From contig NW_023501041.1 in NCBI RefSeq assembly GCF_014066305.1, positions 186,001 through 250,000 of the forward strand: a stretch of DNA of 64,000 nucleotides, given 5' to 3'. The notes under the pieces are model-generated. The model saw only the letters and a program-made list of their open reading frames with translations, had not been told where the DNA came from and made no database searches. The stretch comes from Letharia columbiana. Its lineage: Eukaryota; Ascomycota; Lecanoromycetes; Lecanorales; Parmeliaceae. The position numbers were made by a program, and so were the translations under genes. This document shows positions 33,766-44,104 of the stretch, piece after piece (the first letter of the stretch is position 1; each line of letters starts with the position of its first letter).

Positions 33766-34126
33766 CACTCAATGAATAATATCACCACTCAATACGATCA
33801 CAAATCGTAGACTCAGTCTCGCCATTTTTGTGAATGCCTACATCGCGTCAAAGCCTTCTTCCTCGCACCATTAAGCGCCACGTAATCCCGGCTCTCTACC
33901 CAAAGTCACCGACAAGGACATCTTCTTGCCCGCTATATATATAAATTTTGAGAGTCGAAGCCGCACTCATATCGCAATCCAATACTGCCGTCGAACCGAA
34001 CCATCACAAGTAAATTACAGGCTCGAATGCAAAACATGACCACCCAAACCATAGCTCCGCACCCCCCATCTTCATCTCGCCGTCCAACGCGTGAAAACCG
34101 ATCCCTTGACTCCCCAACCTACCGAC
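33766..34126. other. Intergenic region, convergent 3' ends
   Basis: Between the 3' ends of DGK1 and the next minus-strand gene. Contains a short TATATATATA tract near 33936-33945. No gene seen. Confidence 0.5.
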
Positions 34127-35689
34127 TCACACCAGCACGACCTCAACAGCGACGCCACACCGGCCCCCTCCCTCGCCCCAACACGGCGCCCCATCGACGA
34201 TCTCCAACAAGACTTCAAACGTGTCGGGGAGATCCTGTTTGAGAAGAATCGTCCTGTCGACGCCCTTGTCTTGCTTCCAATCGAACGTGGCCCTGATGCC
34301 CGAGACGACATGATTGTGCTGGCCCGGCTGAGCGCAGATTGCGAGGACGGCGGTGAAGAAGGAGGCGAGAGTCATGCAGGAGCGGAGTTTGAGAGGGACG
34401 GTGTCGGTTGAGAGGGGGATGGCGATGAAGAGGGTTGTGCGGGACTGTTTGTGGGAGGGGAGTTGGAACGCTGAGTCTGTGGGGTCTGGGTTGAGGGATG
34501 TTGGGGTTGGGAACCTGGAGGGGTTCGGCGAGGATGCGGATGGGGTTGGTCGTGGCGACGAGTGGGTGGATGGAGAACGCGTTGCCGTCGGGAGCTGCGG
34601 TGATGTGGGGTCCAAGGGGTTTGGGGTGGAGATCTGACGCCTACGTTTCGTGGGCCTTGCTAGAGAGTTGGGGTCTGTGGATTCGTGTCCCTGATACTGC
34701 GGTCCATGGGATATGGGGGTGTCTGCACTGTTTCCATGTGGCTGTTCGCTGGTTGCCCCCTCGTCGGTGCGTTCCGCAGGGGCATAATATTGTCTTTGAA
34801 TTCCATTTGCGCTGTCCTCGTTGGGTTTGGAGGTAAGATGCTGATATGGTGAGACCGGCACAAATTCACACGGGCCGTTTGGGGAATCCTCCTCACGTCG
34901 CTTTGGAGATGATACATCGTGTATCGGTCCCGAAAAAGGTGCTCTTTCGGTTGGCGCCTGAACGGAATGCTGACTATCGTGATGTGCCGTGGGAGGGGAG
35001 AGCTGTACGTCACGACGTTTGGCTTGCATGAGCCTCGGAGGGTTGTTGAGCAAAAAATAGTGGGCGTTTCTTTGAGGCGTAATGTACCCTAGATTCAAGG
35101 TGGCTGGACGCGCCGAAGATGGATCCAAAGGATTTGTCAGAGGTAATTTTGATGGTTGCCACTCTGGCTGTTGTTGGGCACGGCCATCAAGGTTGGCCGG
35201 TGATCCAACACAAGGTGGATTAGAGAGCATCTGCATGGGATTTGCATGCTGTGACTTCGAATCGATATTGGACCCTTCAGAGTCTCCTGGATCTTTCTGC
35301 CACATCCCATAAGCAACTGTTCGCTTCGAAAACCCTTCTGCAGGACCCAGCCAGCTTTCAAAGGAATAATCCCAATGGCGCCCTGTCCAGTTGTACCTTT
35401 TTACGATGAGTCTTCGGCCTCCAATATCAATAGTGCAGAAGGTGTATTGGGGACTCCAAGACCAATAGATAACTTCAGCCCACATATATTGTCCTTGCGG
35501 CTGGTCGACAGTCACCTGAAGAGTTACAGGTTTGCGGAGACCGGCTCTGGTACTGCCTTGATTCTTCTCGGCGAATGGGGGCAGCTCATGATGATACAGC
35601 TGCTTTGCTTCTGCTAGCCATTCAATAAAATGGTCATTGGGAAGTCTGTCCGGATCCTGCCGCCCTCCTCTTACCACGGAACCCTCCAT
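34127..35689 (-). CDS. Conserved-looking fungal protein, unrecognised
   Basis: A 520-residue protein read as one exon. The first ATG in the frame is at 35689 (ATATATATGGAGG). An N-terminal domain of about 135 residues is rich in aromatics (YMWAEVIYWSWSPQYTFCTI, RRLIVKRYNWTGRHWDYSFE). A long disordered Pro/Ser/Gln region follows, with a basic KRRRQISTPNPLD motif that could be a nuclear signal. The C-terminal domain (about 415-520) contains LKLRSCMTLASFFTAVLAIC, a TFDW segment and LPDTFEVLLEIVDGAPCW, which resembles a domain common in uncharacterised fungal proteins. The role is unknown. A GTAAGA word near the start leaves room for an unrecognised intron. Confidence 0.7.
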   Translation of the reverse strand: MEGSVVRGGRQDPDRLPNDHFIEWLAEAKQLYHHELPPFAEKNQGSTRAGLRKPVTLQVTVDQPQGQYMWAEVIYWSWSPQYTFCTIDIGGRRLIVKRYNWTGRHWDYSFESWLGPAEGFSKRTVAYGMWQKDPGDSEGSNIDSKSQHANPMQMLSNPPCVGSPANLDGRAQQQPEWQPSKLPLTNPLDPSSARPATLNLGYITPQRNAHYFLLNNPPRLMQAKRRDVQLSPPTAHHDSQHSVQAPTERAPFSGPIHDVSSPKRREEDSPNGPCEFVPVSPYQHLTSKPNEDSANGIQRQYYAPAERTDEGATSEQPHGNSADTPISHGPQYQGHESTDPNSLARPTKRRRQISTPNPLDPTSPQLPTATRSPSTHSSPRPTPSASSPNPSRFPTPTSLNPDPTDSAFQLPSHKQSRTTLFIAIPLSTDTVPLKLRSCMTLASFFTAVLAICAQPGQHNHVVSGIRATFDWKQDKGVDRTILLKQDLPDTFEVLLEIVDGAPCWGEGGGRCGVAVEVVLV

Positions 35690-36434
35690 ATATATGTTGG
35701 GAATGGATTTAGGCGTCAATCATTTAGAATACTCATCGACATTGAAATTTTCTGTTATGTATGATAATTAGTACGGGTCTTCTGTTCTACCCAAATGGTT
35801 CCCACCATGGATTACCAATCTTTGTAATCTGTCACGTTTTTCATAAGCATGGCTTTTATCCTATGGGTCTCGCCTTTCATGGTAGTCTATTGTGAGGCTT
35901 TTATGTCAGTGATGGACTATTTGAAAAAACAGGCCATCCAAACACCAACATGTTATCAGGCTTCGAAGTCTCCATTATCATGATCTTCTGTAGTGCTCTT
36001 GTGCATCAGATGTGGTGATTAACACAAGTGACAAGTGTAAGACATGATGTGAGAGTCGGACCTTACTCTTGGTCTCCTGTATCTGTCCCCAACTCCCCCC
36101 ACTTTCTCCACTCTATACTTATAGCCAAGCTGAACATTCGACTGAGGGCCCAATAGCAGTCGTCCACAAATCCCACTCTATCTCTAGCCATAGCACTTAC
36201 TCGCTTTCCCTGAATTGTGCTTGTCCGTGAGTATCATTTTCCGACCGGTGGAGAGAAAAATTGTGTCAACCTACCATAAGATGGCGTCGATATACCAAAT
36301 AATACAACCCGCGAGGCATCTTCATGCTATACACCCCCAGTGCTACGTACACAAGCCCATCGCCGCCAATCTTGTGCGTAGCATGCCAAAGCGGGATTAT
36401 CAGTCATGAGCCTAATGAGCGCATCGTAGCCACC
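35690..36434. promoter_or_regulatory. Divergent promoter region
   Basis: About 745 bp between the start codons of the conserved fungal gene (minus) and ARP10 (plus). No separate gene seen. Confidence 0.5.
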
Positions 36435-38171
36435 ATGGCCACTGCAGCAGGCTACTTCGACCGCAAACCCCCTTCCGCCACCCGCCCTCGTCTCTCCCAC
36501 CTCCAACCCGATCCTTCTTCCCCGCACACCCCGCAACGAACCGTCTCCTCAGCCTTCAATTCCCCGTCGCTCAGCTACCGCACACCTGAAGAAGAAACGA
36601 TCATTTTCGAGTTCGGAAACCGCCATTTCGGCGCTGGTTTTCCGGGCGAGAGCGCACCGAGATGCAGACTGGGATTTGGACCGGAGCAAAGTAGGAGGGT
36701 GGGGGATTATAGAAGATGGATGCCAGGTTTTGGTGAGCGGAAGAGGAAAAGGCGGAGGGTTGACAATTGGGATAACGACCATGAGCTGTGGCGCATGGAT
36801 GTGAGGGGATTGGATATGGGGCTCGTGGGTGATAAAATAGAAAGAGCGGTCAGGGAGGCTGTCACCAAGCATCTACTTATAGATATGAAAGGGAAACGGC
36901 TGGTTGTTATTCTGCCGAGTTTGATGCCTCACCCTTTGCTAAACACGGTGTTGGGGACATTATTCGCCACGTTCCAGAGTCCGCGTATTACGTTGCTGAG
37001 TCCTCCGATCCTTAATACGGTCATGGCTGGGTTGAGGTCGGGGCTTGTGGTTGATATCGGATGGAGGGAGACCGTTGTGACCGGGATTTATGAATATCGA
37101 GAGGTTCATGAGAGAAGAACTACGAGGGCTATGAGGATGGTTACGTTGGAGATGGCTATGCTACTTGAGAGGGAGCAGGGCAAGAATGCAAAGAAGCCGG
37201 CAGATGCTTTGAAGGAGGAAGCAGACGATGGAATGGTGACTGTGGACTTAGAGCAGGCGGAGGAGGTGACTACGAGGATGGCTTGGTGCAGGAGCCGCTC
37301 GGGGCCCGTTCCGGCATCATCAACCTCTCAAGATCTGCCCGGTCAATTTGGTAATATCTCCATTGCCGAAGACGAGCCCAAAGATTCAACTAGCTCCAGC
37401 GATCTCAAAGGAAATACCCCAATCTCCATTCCCTTACCCTCCTCCCCACGCCTCAACATCCAACTCCCCTTCTCAGCCTTCGCCTTGCCAGTCGAGACAG
37501 CTCTCCTAGGCAATTCACTACAACGGCACCAACTCGACGACCACGAACAACCCCTCCACAAGCTCATTTACCAAACCTTACTCTCTCTACCACCCGACGT
37601 CCGTGCAGTCTGTATGTCCCGCATCATCTTCACTGGGGGTGGCTCAAACATACTTGGCCTCAAGGCAAGACTACTCGACGAAGTTGCTGCAATTGTTGAG
37701 ACGAGGAGTTGGGACCCGGTGGAGGGGAAAGCGGCGGAGGAGAGGAGAAGAAGGTTAAGAGAGGTTAGTGGTAATCGACAAGCAACGAAGGTCAAGGAGG
37801 TCGAGACGAATTCTACAAATAGTTCAATGGATCGAAAAGCGTTAGAGGGGAACATATCAAGTCCAGCATCGCTGGCACCGCAACTCCAGGATTCGATCGA
37901 AGAGAAGATCCAGCGCGAAAAGGACAAGGGAAGGAAACCCACCGTTTCTGGCGTCATTCGAGGAGTCGAGACGCTGGGCGCTTGGGCTGGGGCGAGCTTA
38001 TTGGTTAATCTACGGATCAAGGGCGTTGTGGAGATCGAGCGGGACGCTTTCCTGCAACATGGATTGGCCGGGGCTCGAAAGGATGCGGAAGCAAGTGCTG
38101 CACCGCAGAAAGCAGTGCCAAGGCCCAACATAGGATGGCAGACCGGATGGACACTTGGTCCTTGGGCGTAG
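36435..38171 (+). CDS. ARP10: Actin-related protein Arp10/RO-7-like, dynactin pointed-end subunit
   Basis: A 578-residue intronless protein of the actin superfamily. The start in CCACCATGG context is preferred over an upstream in-frame ATG at 36324. Actin-fold landmarks: ETIIFEFGNRHFGAGFPGES near residues 55-75 (phosphate-1 region), RLVVILPSLMPHPLLNTVLG, SGLVVDIGWRETVVTGIYEY (phosphate-2 region), and RIIFTGGGSNILGLKARL near residue 395 (adenosine region). A long insertion with acidic and Ser-rich sequence lies between. The C-terminal SLLVNLRIKGVVEIERDAF is the conserved actin tail. Neurospora RO-7 and yeast Arp10 belong to the dynactin complex that activates dynein. Good family call; exact orthology not testable here. 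Confidence 0.85.
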   Translation: MATAAGYFDRKPPSATRPRLSHLQPDPSSPHTPQRTVSSAFNSPSLSYRTPEEETIIFEFGNRHFGAGFPGESAPRCRLGFGPEQSRRVGDYRRWMPGFGERKRKRRRVDNWDNDHELWRMDVRGLDMGLVGDKIERAVREAVTKHLLIDMKGKRLVVILPSLMPHPLLNTVLGTLFATFQSPRITLLSPPILNTVMAGLRSGLVVDIGWRETVVTGIYEYREVHERRTTRAMRMVTLEMAMLLEREQGKNAKKPADALKEEADDGMVTVDLEQAEEVTTRMAWCRSRSGPVPASSTSQDLPGQFGNISIAEDEPKDSTSSSDLKGNTPISIPLPSSPRLNIQLPFSAFALPVETALLGNSLQRHQLDDHEQPLHKLIYQTLLSLPPDVRAVCMSRIIFTGGGSNILGLKARLLDEVAAIVETRSWDPVEGKAAEERRRRLREVSGNRQATKVKEVETNSTNSSMDRKALEGNISSPASLAPQLQDSIEEKIQREKDKGRKPTVSGVIRGVETLGAWAGASLLVNLRIKGVVEIERDAFLQHGLAGARKDAEASAAPQKAVPRPNIGWQTGWTLGPWA

Positions 38172-38263
38172 ATCTCATTGAGTGATTTGATAGATTCGTG
38201 CCCGAATGGACTATGCGTCCACAAGTTGGGTTTGAAGTATCCATGTACAGGAAACAAATCCAT

Positions 38264-39917
38264 CTAACCGAAAATTGCCGACGGCACATCCGCATCTCTA
38301 AAGCGACTCTCCCCCTTCTCCGCCAACCCCAAATCAAAATCTTCCGCCCTTCTCCTCCTCCCCCCCGGTCCCCGTTCCAAGTCCAGATCCATCGGCGTAT
38401 CCCTCGTAAGATCGAACCCGCCCTCCCGAATCTTCTCCACCGCTCTGGGCGACAGACCCCCGGGGACCGACCTCCTCGTGCGGATATCATCCTGGAACGA
38501 GCCCAGGCAATCCAGCTCCGGAAAATACACGCACATGCCGAAGATGGCCCAGTTGTCGGCGTTGAGACGGGCCTGCTCGGGCCGGGTGAGGCCGAGGAAG
38601 GCGGTGAAGAAGTAGCCGTAGGATTGGTAGAGGGTGCTGAAGGTCCAGGAGGGCCAGTCTCGGTTGGTGAAGTAGTCGTCCGTGGAGGGCGGGTTGGAGG
38701 CGGGGGGTACGATTTGGGGCTGGTCGATGACGACTGCGGACGTAGAGAGAGAGGGGGAGAATGTCAGTACGTGTGTCGAACAGTTCTGTGGGTGGGAGCG
38801 AGCGGGGGATGAGAGTTTTCTCGGTGTAACGTACCACCATTTGTGACCAAATGAATGAGTTCGTGCAAGTCTTCCAGATCTGCCGATCGTTGGAATTTGT
38901 AGACCTCCGAGGTTCCCGCGTTCGGTGTCGGTGCACCGAGGTCGAGCAGAGTAGGTACGTCAAAATGAGAGGGGCACACCGTTATCCCGTAGAGAGCTCG
39001 TGCCGTATCCTGCACCGCGGTCTGCGCCGCTCCCGGTAGCAGACCTTCCGTCGAATATTTGGCGTCTGTAAATGCGGTGGTTGCAAGAAGCTGCTGAGCA
39101 ACATCGAAATTGCAAGTGCCCTTTGAAGGGGAGGCTGGATTTGGCATATACCAGGAGAAGGTGCCGTCGAGCTGATTGTTGACAAACATGAGGCCCGGCC
39201 AGATGTCATTGTAGGGTGGTGGTCCTATGCAATCGTGTCATCAGTGTAGTGCAAATTGAATCACAATGGTAGGTTCTAGGCGTACTTGTGAGTCCATATT
39301 CTGTGACTGAATCGAAATATTCTCCGATCAATGGCAACGAAAAGTCCTGTTGTCCATTGGAATTGGTCATATGTGTATAGTATACTGCATAGTCTTCCAG
39401 GCATCTGTATCGAGGTTTTAAGTTATAGGGGTTGGTCGCAGGGTTTGTGAATACTCGGTTGACCATGCCGAATGTGTCTGAATGTATTGTTTAGCAACGG
39501 ATCGCATGATTCGGACACTGTTCCTTCTCAAACCATACTGATGATGTTGTTGTAAGCATTCACATTGTCTGTGGCAGGATTGAGCTGGTGATTCGCCTGA
39601 AAGGTAATCCCAAAGAACAGAAATAGTAGTCCTCTGATTTCCTGCTGAGTAGGATATGAGGGGAGATTCTGCACGAGTGTCTGCGCGATGGCCGAAACAC
39701 CGCCGAGAGACTTCAAGGTAGGCTGCATCATTGGTCGCCCATTGGGAGTGGGCCTGTTGCACCCACCATTCCCGGAGAGAGGGTAGAGATTGAAGCTGCT
39801 GTCGAACGTTGAATATGAAAGTGGGGTAATGGGCACTCTGGCCAATACCAATGGAGAAAGCGTCGAGAAGAGAAGGAGCTGCAGAGGCGCATGGCCATGA
39901 AGGAGAGAATTCAACAT
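38264..39917 (-). CDS. Secreted HExxH metallopeptidase-like protein
   Basis: A 476-residue protein in four exons: 39917-39539, 39477-39286, 39224-38835 and 38733-38264. All junctions are phase 1 with GTATGG, GTACGC and GTACGT donors. The N-terminus is a signal peptide (LQLLLFSTLSPLVLA). A zinc-type motif H311-E-L-I-H315 sits at the end of exon 3 in DLEDLHELIHLVTNG. No third zinc ligand is obvious to me, so catalysis is not proven. Several cysteines (CNFDV, CPSHFDV, CLEDYAVYY, CVYFPELDC) fit a secreted, disulfide-bonded protein. It lies 92 bp from the convergent ARP10 stop and is divergent from the Ser-rich secreted protein at 40904. It could be a degradative enzyme or effector; both are inference. 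Confidence 0.75.
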
Positions 39918-40903
39918 AGCAACTAGTGGATGACGACGATTTCGTGGAGAAAGATATAGACAGAAATGACAGGATACGTGAGAGAGAAGTCGCAGGCGAG
40001 ATGGAGAAGGAGATGTTTTGAATGGCACTGATGGCTAACAAGACTTTTCGGACTGATTTGCTCACGTTGAGTTGGTCGAACTGACTTTTGCGGGCGACAA
40101 GGTAAAGGGATAGGGGCAGGAACATCTGACAGTGACTATGTTTAGGGAAGATGGCCATGGAGTAGTAAAGCAGAGGCTGAGCTCGTCATGGGTTTGATTC
40201 CTGCTAATTATCTCCGAGCTCGCACTGTTCTTTTGCATCTTTAACAAGCAATATTTGACGGTCAACAAGCAATGACTACTTTAATTCGGAACTTTGGACG
40301 TTATGCTTTCAAGGCTCGCGTTTCAAGTGCCTGCATCGTGAAGGAAGAGAAGTGTGCCCTCATCAAATGCCTGTGCTCCGCCACAAACCTGTCCAGCCGC
40401 CGAAACGCGCTAGAGCGCGCTAAACTACCAAACCAACCTCCAACAGACAAGGATTCGCCTCAGTTGCTTCCTTTTTCCTGCACCCACTATCGGTCCACCC
40501 ACGCTGAAACAGACGGTCAATATATCGTTAATATACCTGTTACCTCGTCACCCAGACAAGCTCGCTATCAAGATTTTCTAGTGTCCTTCCATCTCGCCCA
40601 GATGCTGCTGGAAAGTCAGGAGGTTAACACTGCTGCCTCGGCCAATATGGTCCTAACAATGTCTGAGCACTGCCCTCTAGGGCTTATCTGTAGACTTTTA
40701 CTTACATGAAGCGGTGACCAGGCACTTGGCCCCGCTATCCCGGGAAACGGGATGTATAGCATGCCGTGACTTTACGAGTAGCTGGAGTGATACTTTTTGG
40801 GAGGTTTATTTCATTTTGTGCCTTCAAGTTCTTTTCCGCCTTTTCACGCTTCCCTACAATCCTACTATATCTTCGCTTTTCAGTATATCGTATTCCATTT
40901 TCT
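39918..40903. promoter_or_regulatory. Divergent promoter region of two secreted-protein genes
   Basis: About 1 kb between divergent start codons. Open frames extend into it from both sides but lack in-frame features supporting longer proteins. No separate gene supported. Confidence 0.45.
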
Positions 40904-43471
40904 ATGGACCTTGCATTTCTTACCCGGCTCATAGGCCTGGCTCTTGTAGCATTGCCAGTAGCTTATGCTTATCCATCTTCCCTATCATCCTCCATCTCTG
41001 CACCACCCTCACAAGCGACCGTCACAATTGCAGGTCAAGTCTTCATAGTCGATCCAGCAGATATCATCCTGGACAGGACGACAATACAACCTGGCTCAGC
41101 TGGAATTTCCATTAATGGCCAAATTGTGTCAGCTGACGCTGCTCATGACCTCTTCGTGGATGGCACCGAAATACTTGCTGATCCGACCGGCTCGAATTCT
41201 GCCGAGAATATCGCTAACAACAAAACTGCCAAATTCAGCAGTAATGCAACGTTTTCCGGCAGTGTCCCGGCCAGCTCTGTCACAGCTACTGCCGCCGGAT
41301 ACAACATCCTGGGAGGAGAAATTGCTCATATAGCGGTACAAGTGGCAAGCACTCATGCAACATATCACGCGGGAGTTCCAATCTCTACATCCGTATCTGC
41401 TTCGACGTCAATGGCAGCAACACCTTCTGGCGGTTCAGCCCCTCTTGGACCTGTCGTGATTCCCTCGGCTTCTTCCGCCATGACCAATTCCTCACTTTCG
41501 AAGGCCTCAACTGCTGGACTAGCTCCCAACGTCCAAGAGAATGTATCACAGACACAATCTAGGAGTACAGGTTCGAATTTTATGTCTGCTTCGACGCCCA
41601 AGATCAATCTGATCCCCACCGGTTCTTCCATTCATAGCAACAGTAGCTCTGGTTTCTACGTTGTTGCCGGAGCCTCGAAGATATCTTCAAGCGCGTCTTC
41701 TGATCGACAGTCAATGCATTCAACGGGAACACCATCTCCGTCGGCCATATTAGTGCCTGGTGGGCAGCCCAATACCATAACGACTGGTCCGACCCTAGCT
41801 ATTCCCACCATTTCCTTAAACCCAACTGGATCCGTGGCTAGTTCACAAGTTATGCTGCTGGTTGGAGCAATCTTTAGCATCACTGAGGAGGCGAAGACCC
41901 TCTCTGCTATCATCAAAGACAACGGACCCAAGGTATCTTTGGTTTCGAAAATCAAGGGGATTGATGATGGGATCCTCAATGAGCTGGAGGACATGCATCC
42001 TCCTGGCCCTCCTCCGTCGTATGAAGAGGCGTGCCTCGATGGGGCTAGCATCTTTGACCTCTTGGAAGATCTAGGATGTCTCAAAGGCGCCTTCGACAAA
42101 GTAATAGGCGATCTTGAAGACGACACGCCTGATATAACAAAAATACAGACCGTCTTTGATAACATTGGGAAATTAGCGGAGAACCTTGAAAAGGAGGAAG
42201 AAGATGACGATGACGATGAGACTTCTACCAGCGAAACGGACTCGCAGGCTTCAAAAACTCGGGACTCGGAAACGGAAGGATCAAGCACTTCAATGAGCAG
42301 TACGCCCAGCATGACATCAACCGCCTCGTCTCGCATGTCGTCCAGTAGTTCAACGGCCACTGCAACCATACAGCTTATCGACAGGTACCCATTGGCCGAC
42401 CCTGACATGTCTAACTACAGCGCTCCAGATGTTGCCAATCAAGCCTTCATGGCGTTCCTAGGGGACATTCTCTCGTCAGCCAACGGGATCGGATCTGGTC
42501 CATCAGGCTTCGCCGTCGTTATCGGAAGCGCCAAAGCAACAGCCAATTCTTCTTCTTCTTCTTCTTCTTCTTCTTCTTCATTGGCTGTGATGTCTTCCTT
42601 ACCCGCCACCGTCCGTACCTCTTCGTCAGCCAGGGTAGTGCCGTCGGAAGCCGCAGCAACAGGCATTGGTAACCTAGGAAGTATAGTAGCCCAAGTCACC
42701 AGCGAAGAAGCAGCCTCTTCGCAAGCTGGTTTCACAAGTGCCGCGGCAAGCCCAGGACTTTCATCCGGTATAGCAGCAGGATTTGCCGCTCTAGGCGGAG
42801 AGATAGCCCAAATCGCGGCACAGCTAGCCACAACCCATACAATACAACCTGCGGGGGTGGCAGTCACCACTGGAATACCAATACCGACATCAACAGCAGT
42901 AAACGACGACGCCCTAGGAGCCGAGTTAGCGGCCATAGCATACCAGATCGCGTCCGCTTCAGTAGCAGCTATAGACGCCGCAAAAATTGCATCGCCCTCA
43001 CCAGTCACCTCTTCGTCACTCGCCCCCTCACCTGCACCTTCTCCCCAACCAACAGGTACCAAATGGAGCATCGATCTCGCTTTCCAAATCTACACCTGGG
43101 GCGGTGCCAACGCAATGACCGATTTCTACTACAAGATTTGGATGACGAATCTCACCAGAGATGCTGCAGGTCCCGACTTCTGCGCCGCGAATAGCTGGAT
43201 CGCGAACGTGCCGATCGACGATGCCGTGACCAACGTGCCGCCATATCCCACGAAAGATTTCAAGTTTGCCATCCCGGCTGGGATTCTTGAACCGGCGCCT
43301 TTGCCTTGCACGTGGCAGCCGAGTCCAGGGAACTCACAACCTGGCAGTATGACGTGCAATCCGGGCGGGGAGATTGTGCTATGCACGATTCCGGTAACGA
43401 CGGCCATTACGTGTAAGCAAGACAACCCAGATAGGATAGGGCCACTGGCGCAATGTGTGTTCTGGCAATGA
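40904..43471 (+). CDS. Large secreted Ser/Thr-rich wall-type protein with internal repeats
   Basis: An 855-residue intronless protein. The start at 40904 gives a clear signal peptide (FLTRLIGLALVALPVAYA). Residues about 30-85 hold VTIAGQVFIVDPADIILDRT...GISINGQIVSADAAHDLFVDG, a unit common in fungal cell-wall and adhesin-like proteins. A segment LGGEIAHIAVQVASTHATYH near residue 137 recurs as LGGEIAQIAAQLATTHTIQP near 630 and more weakly as LGAELAAIAYQIASASV near 668. Between these are Ser/Thr-rich tracts, an acidic patch (EEEDDDDDE), and an 11-Ser run encoded by a TCT microsatellite at 42547-42580. The C-terminal 130 residues are Trp/Cys-containing (FCAANSWIANVPIDD, CTWQPSPG). Probably a wall or surface protein; no GPI tail is seen. 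Confidence 0.82.
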   Translation: MDLAFLTRLIGLALVALPVAYAYPSSLSSSISAPPSQATVTIAGQVFIVDPADIILDRTTIQPGSAGISINGQIVSADAAHDLFVDGTEILADPTGSNSAENIANNKTAKFSSNATFSGSVPASSVTATAAGYNILGGEIAHIAVQVASTHATYHAGVPISTSVSASTSMAATPSGGSAPLGPVVIPSASSAMTNSSLSKASTAGLAPNVQENVSQTQSRSTGSNFMSASTPKINLIPTGSSIHSNSSSGFYVVAGASKISSSASSDRQSMHSTGTPSPSAILVPGGQPNTITTGPTLAIPTISLNPTGSVASSQVMLLVGAIFSITEEAKTLSAIIKDNGPKVSLVSKIKGIDDGILNELEDMHPPGPPPSYEEACLDGASIFDLLEDLGCLKGAFDKVIGDLEDDTPDITKIQTVFDNIGKLAENLEKEEEDDDDDETSTSETDSQASKTRDSETEGSSTSMSSTPSMTSTASSRMSSSSSTATATIQLIDRYPLADPDMSNYSAPDVANQAFMAFLGDILSSANGIGSGPSGFAVVIGSAKATANSSSSSSSSSSSLAVMSSLPATVRTSSSARVVPSEAAATGIGNLGSIVAQVTSEEAASSQAGFTSAAASPGLSSGIAAGFAALGGEIAQIAAQLATTHTIQPAGVAVTTGIPIPTSTAVNDDALGAELAAIAYQIASASVAAIDAAKIASPSPVTSSSLAPSPAPSPQPTGTKWSIDLAFQIYTWGGANAMTDFYYKIWMTNLTRDAAGPDFCAANSWIANVPIDDAVTNVPPYPTKDFKFAIPAGILEPAPLPCTWQPSPGNSQPGSMTCNPGGEIVLCTIPVTTAITCKQDNPDRIGPLAQCVFWQ

Positions 43472-44104
43472 GGTTTGATCGCTAGGCATGATATGCTTAA
43501 ATCATAAAAACGATACATGTATTAGACTAAACATCTGAAGCCGCCACCTCAATTAGCCTTTGACGTGACCGTATGTTGAAGCATCTGTCCGTCTCGTCAT
43601 GTTATGTGCAAGCGCGGCGCGCAAGGTAGATACCTTCTCAGTGAATTTCTGGTAATTTGTTTCTCAACTTATACTTTTTGGACCGACGACCTTTGGTTGA
43701 GTCTGCCTCGACTTGCTTCTACTTGTGTTTTACTCCAGCCGTGAGACTCTTACCATTTGACGCTATCCACAATCTACTCTTACTCTACGGTTGAATACAT
43801 CTCGGTCATGGCCGTGTCTCCTTGCTTGTACAATAATCATTGTGAGAATTCATGGCAACATGGCGGCTCGCCTCGCGTATCATGGTGGTAATTATCGGTC
43901 ATTTTCCTAGCCAATCGCCTATTAGATGGTGTGTTTGATAACGAGTCTATAAAACTGTATAACATCTCGTTGATGCTTCAACGTAGTGTTAGCTTCAATC
44001 TTTGTGCTCACTATCGACTCATTCAAATTGCACGTATTTCTTTTCAAGTAGAGCGAGCGAACCGGTTCATTTCCTACCCTCGCGACCATTGCACGCAACT
44101 CGCA
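43472..44104. other. Intergenic region, convergent 3' ends
   Basis: No gene or RNA seen between the 3' ends of the Ser-rich protein and the kinase. Confidence 0.5.

Noticed and set aside
41656..42408. Long minus-strand frame
   Set aside because: Antisense shadow of the Ser-rich secreted protein; composition is that of reversed Ser/Asp codons.
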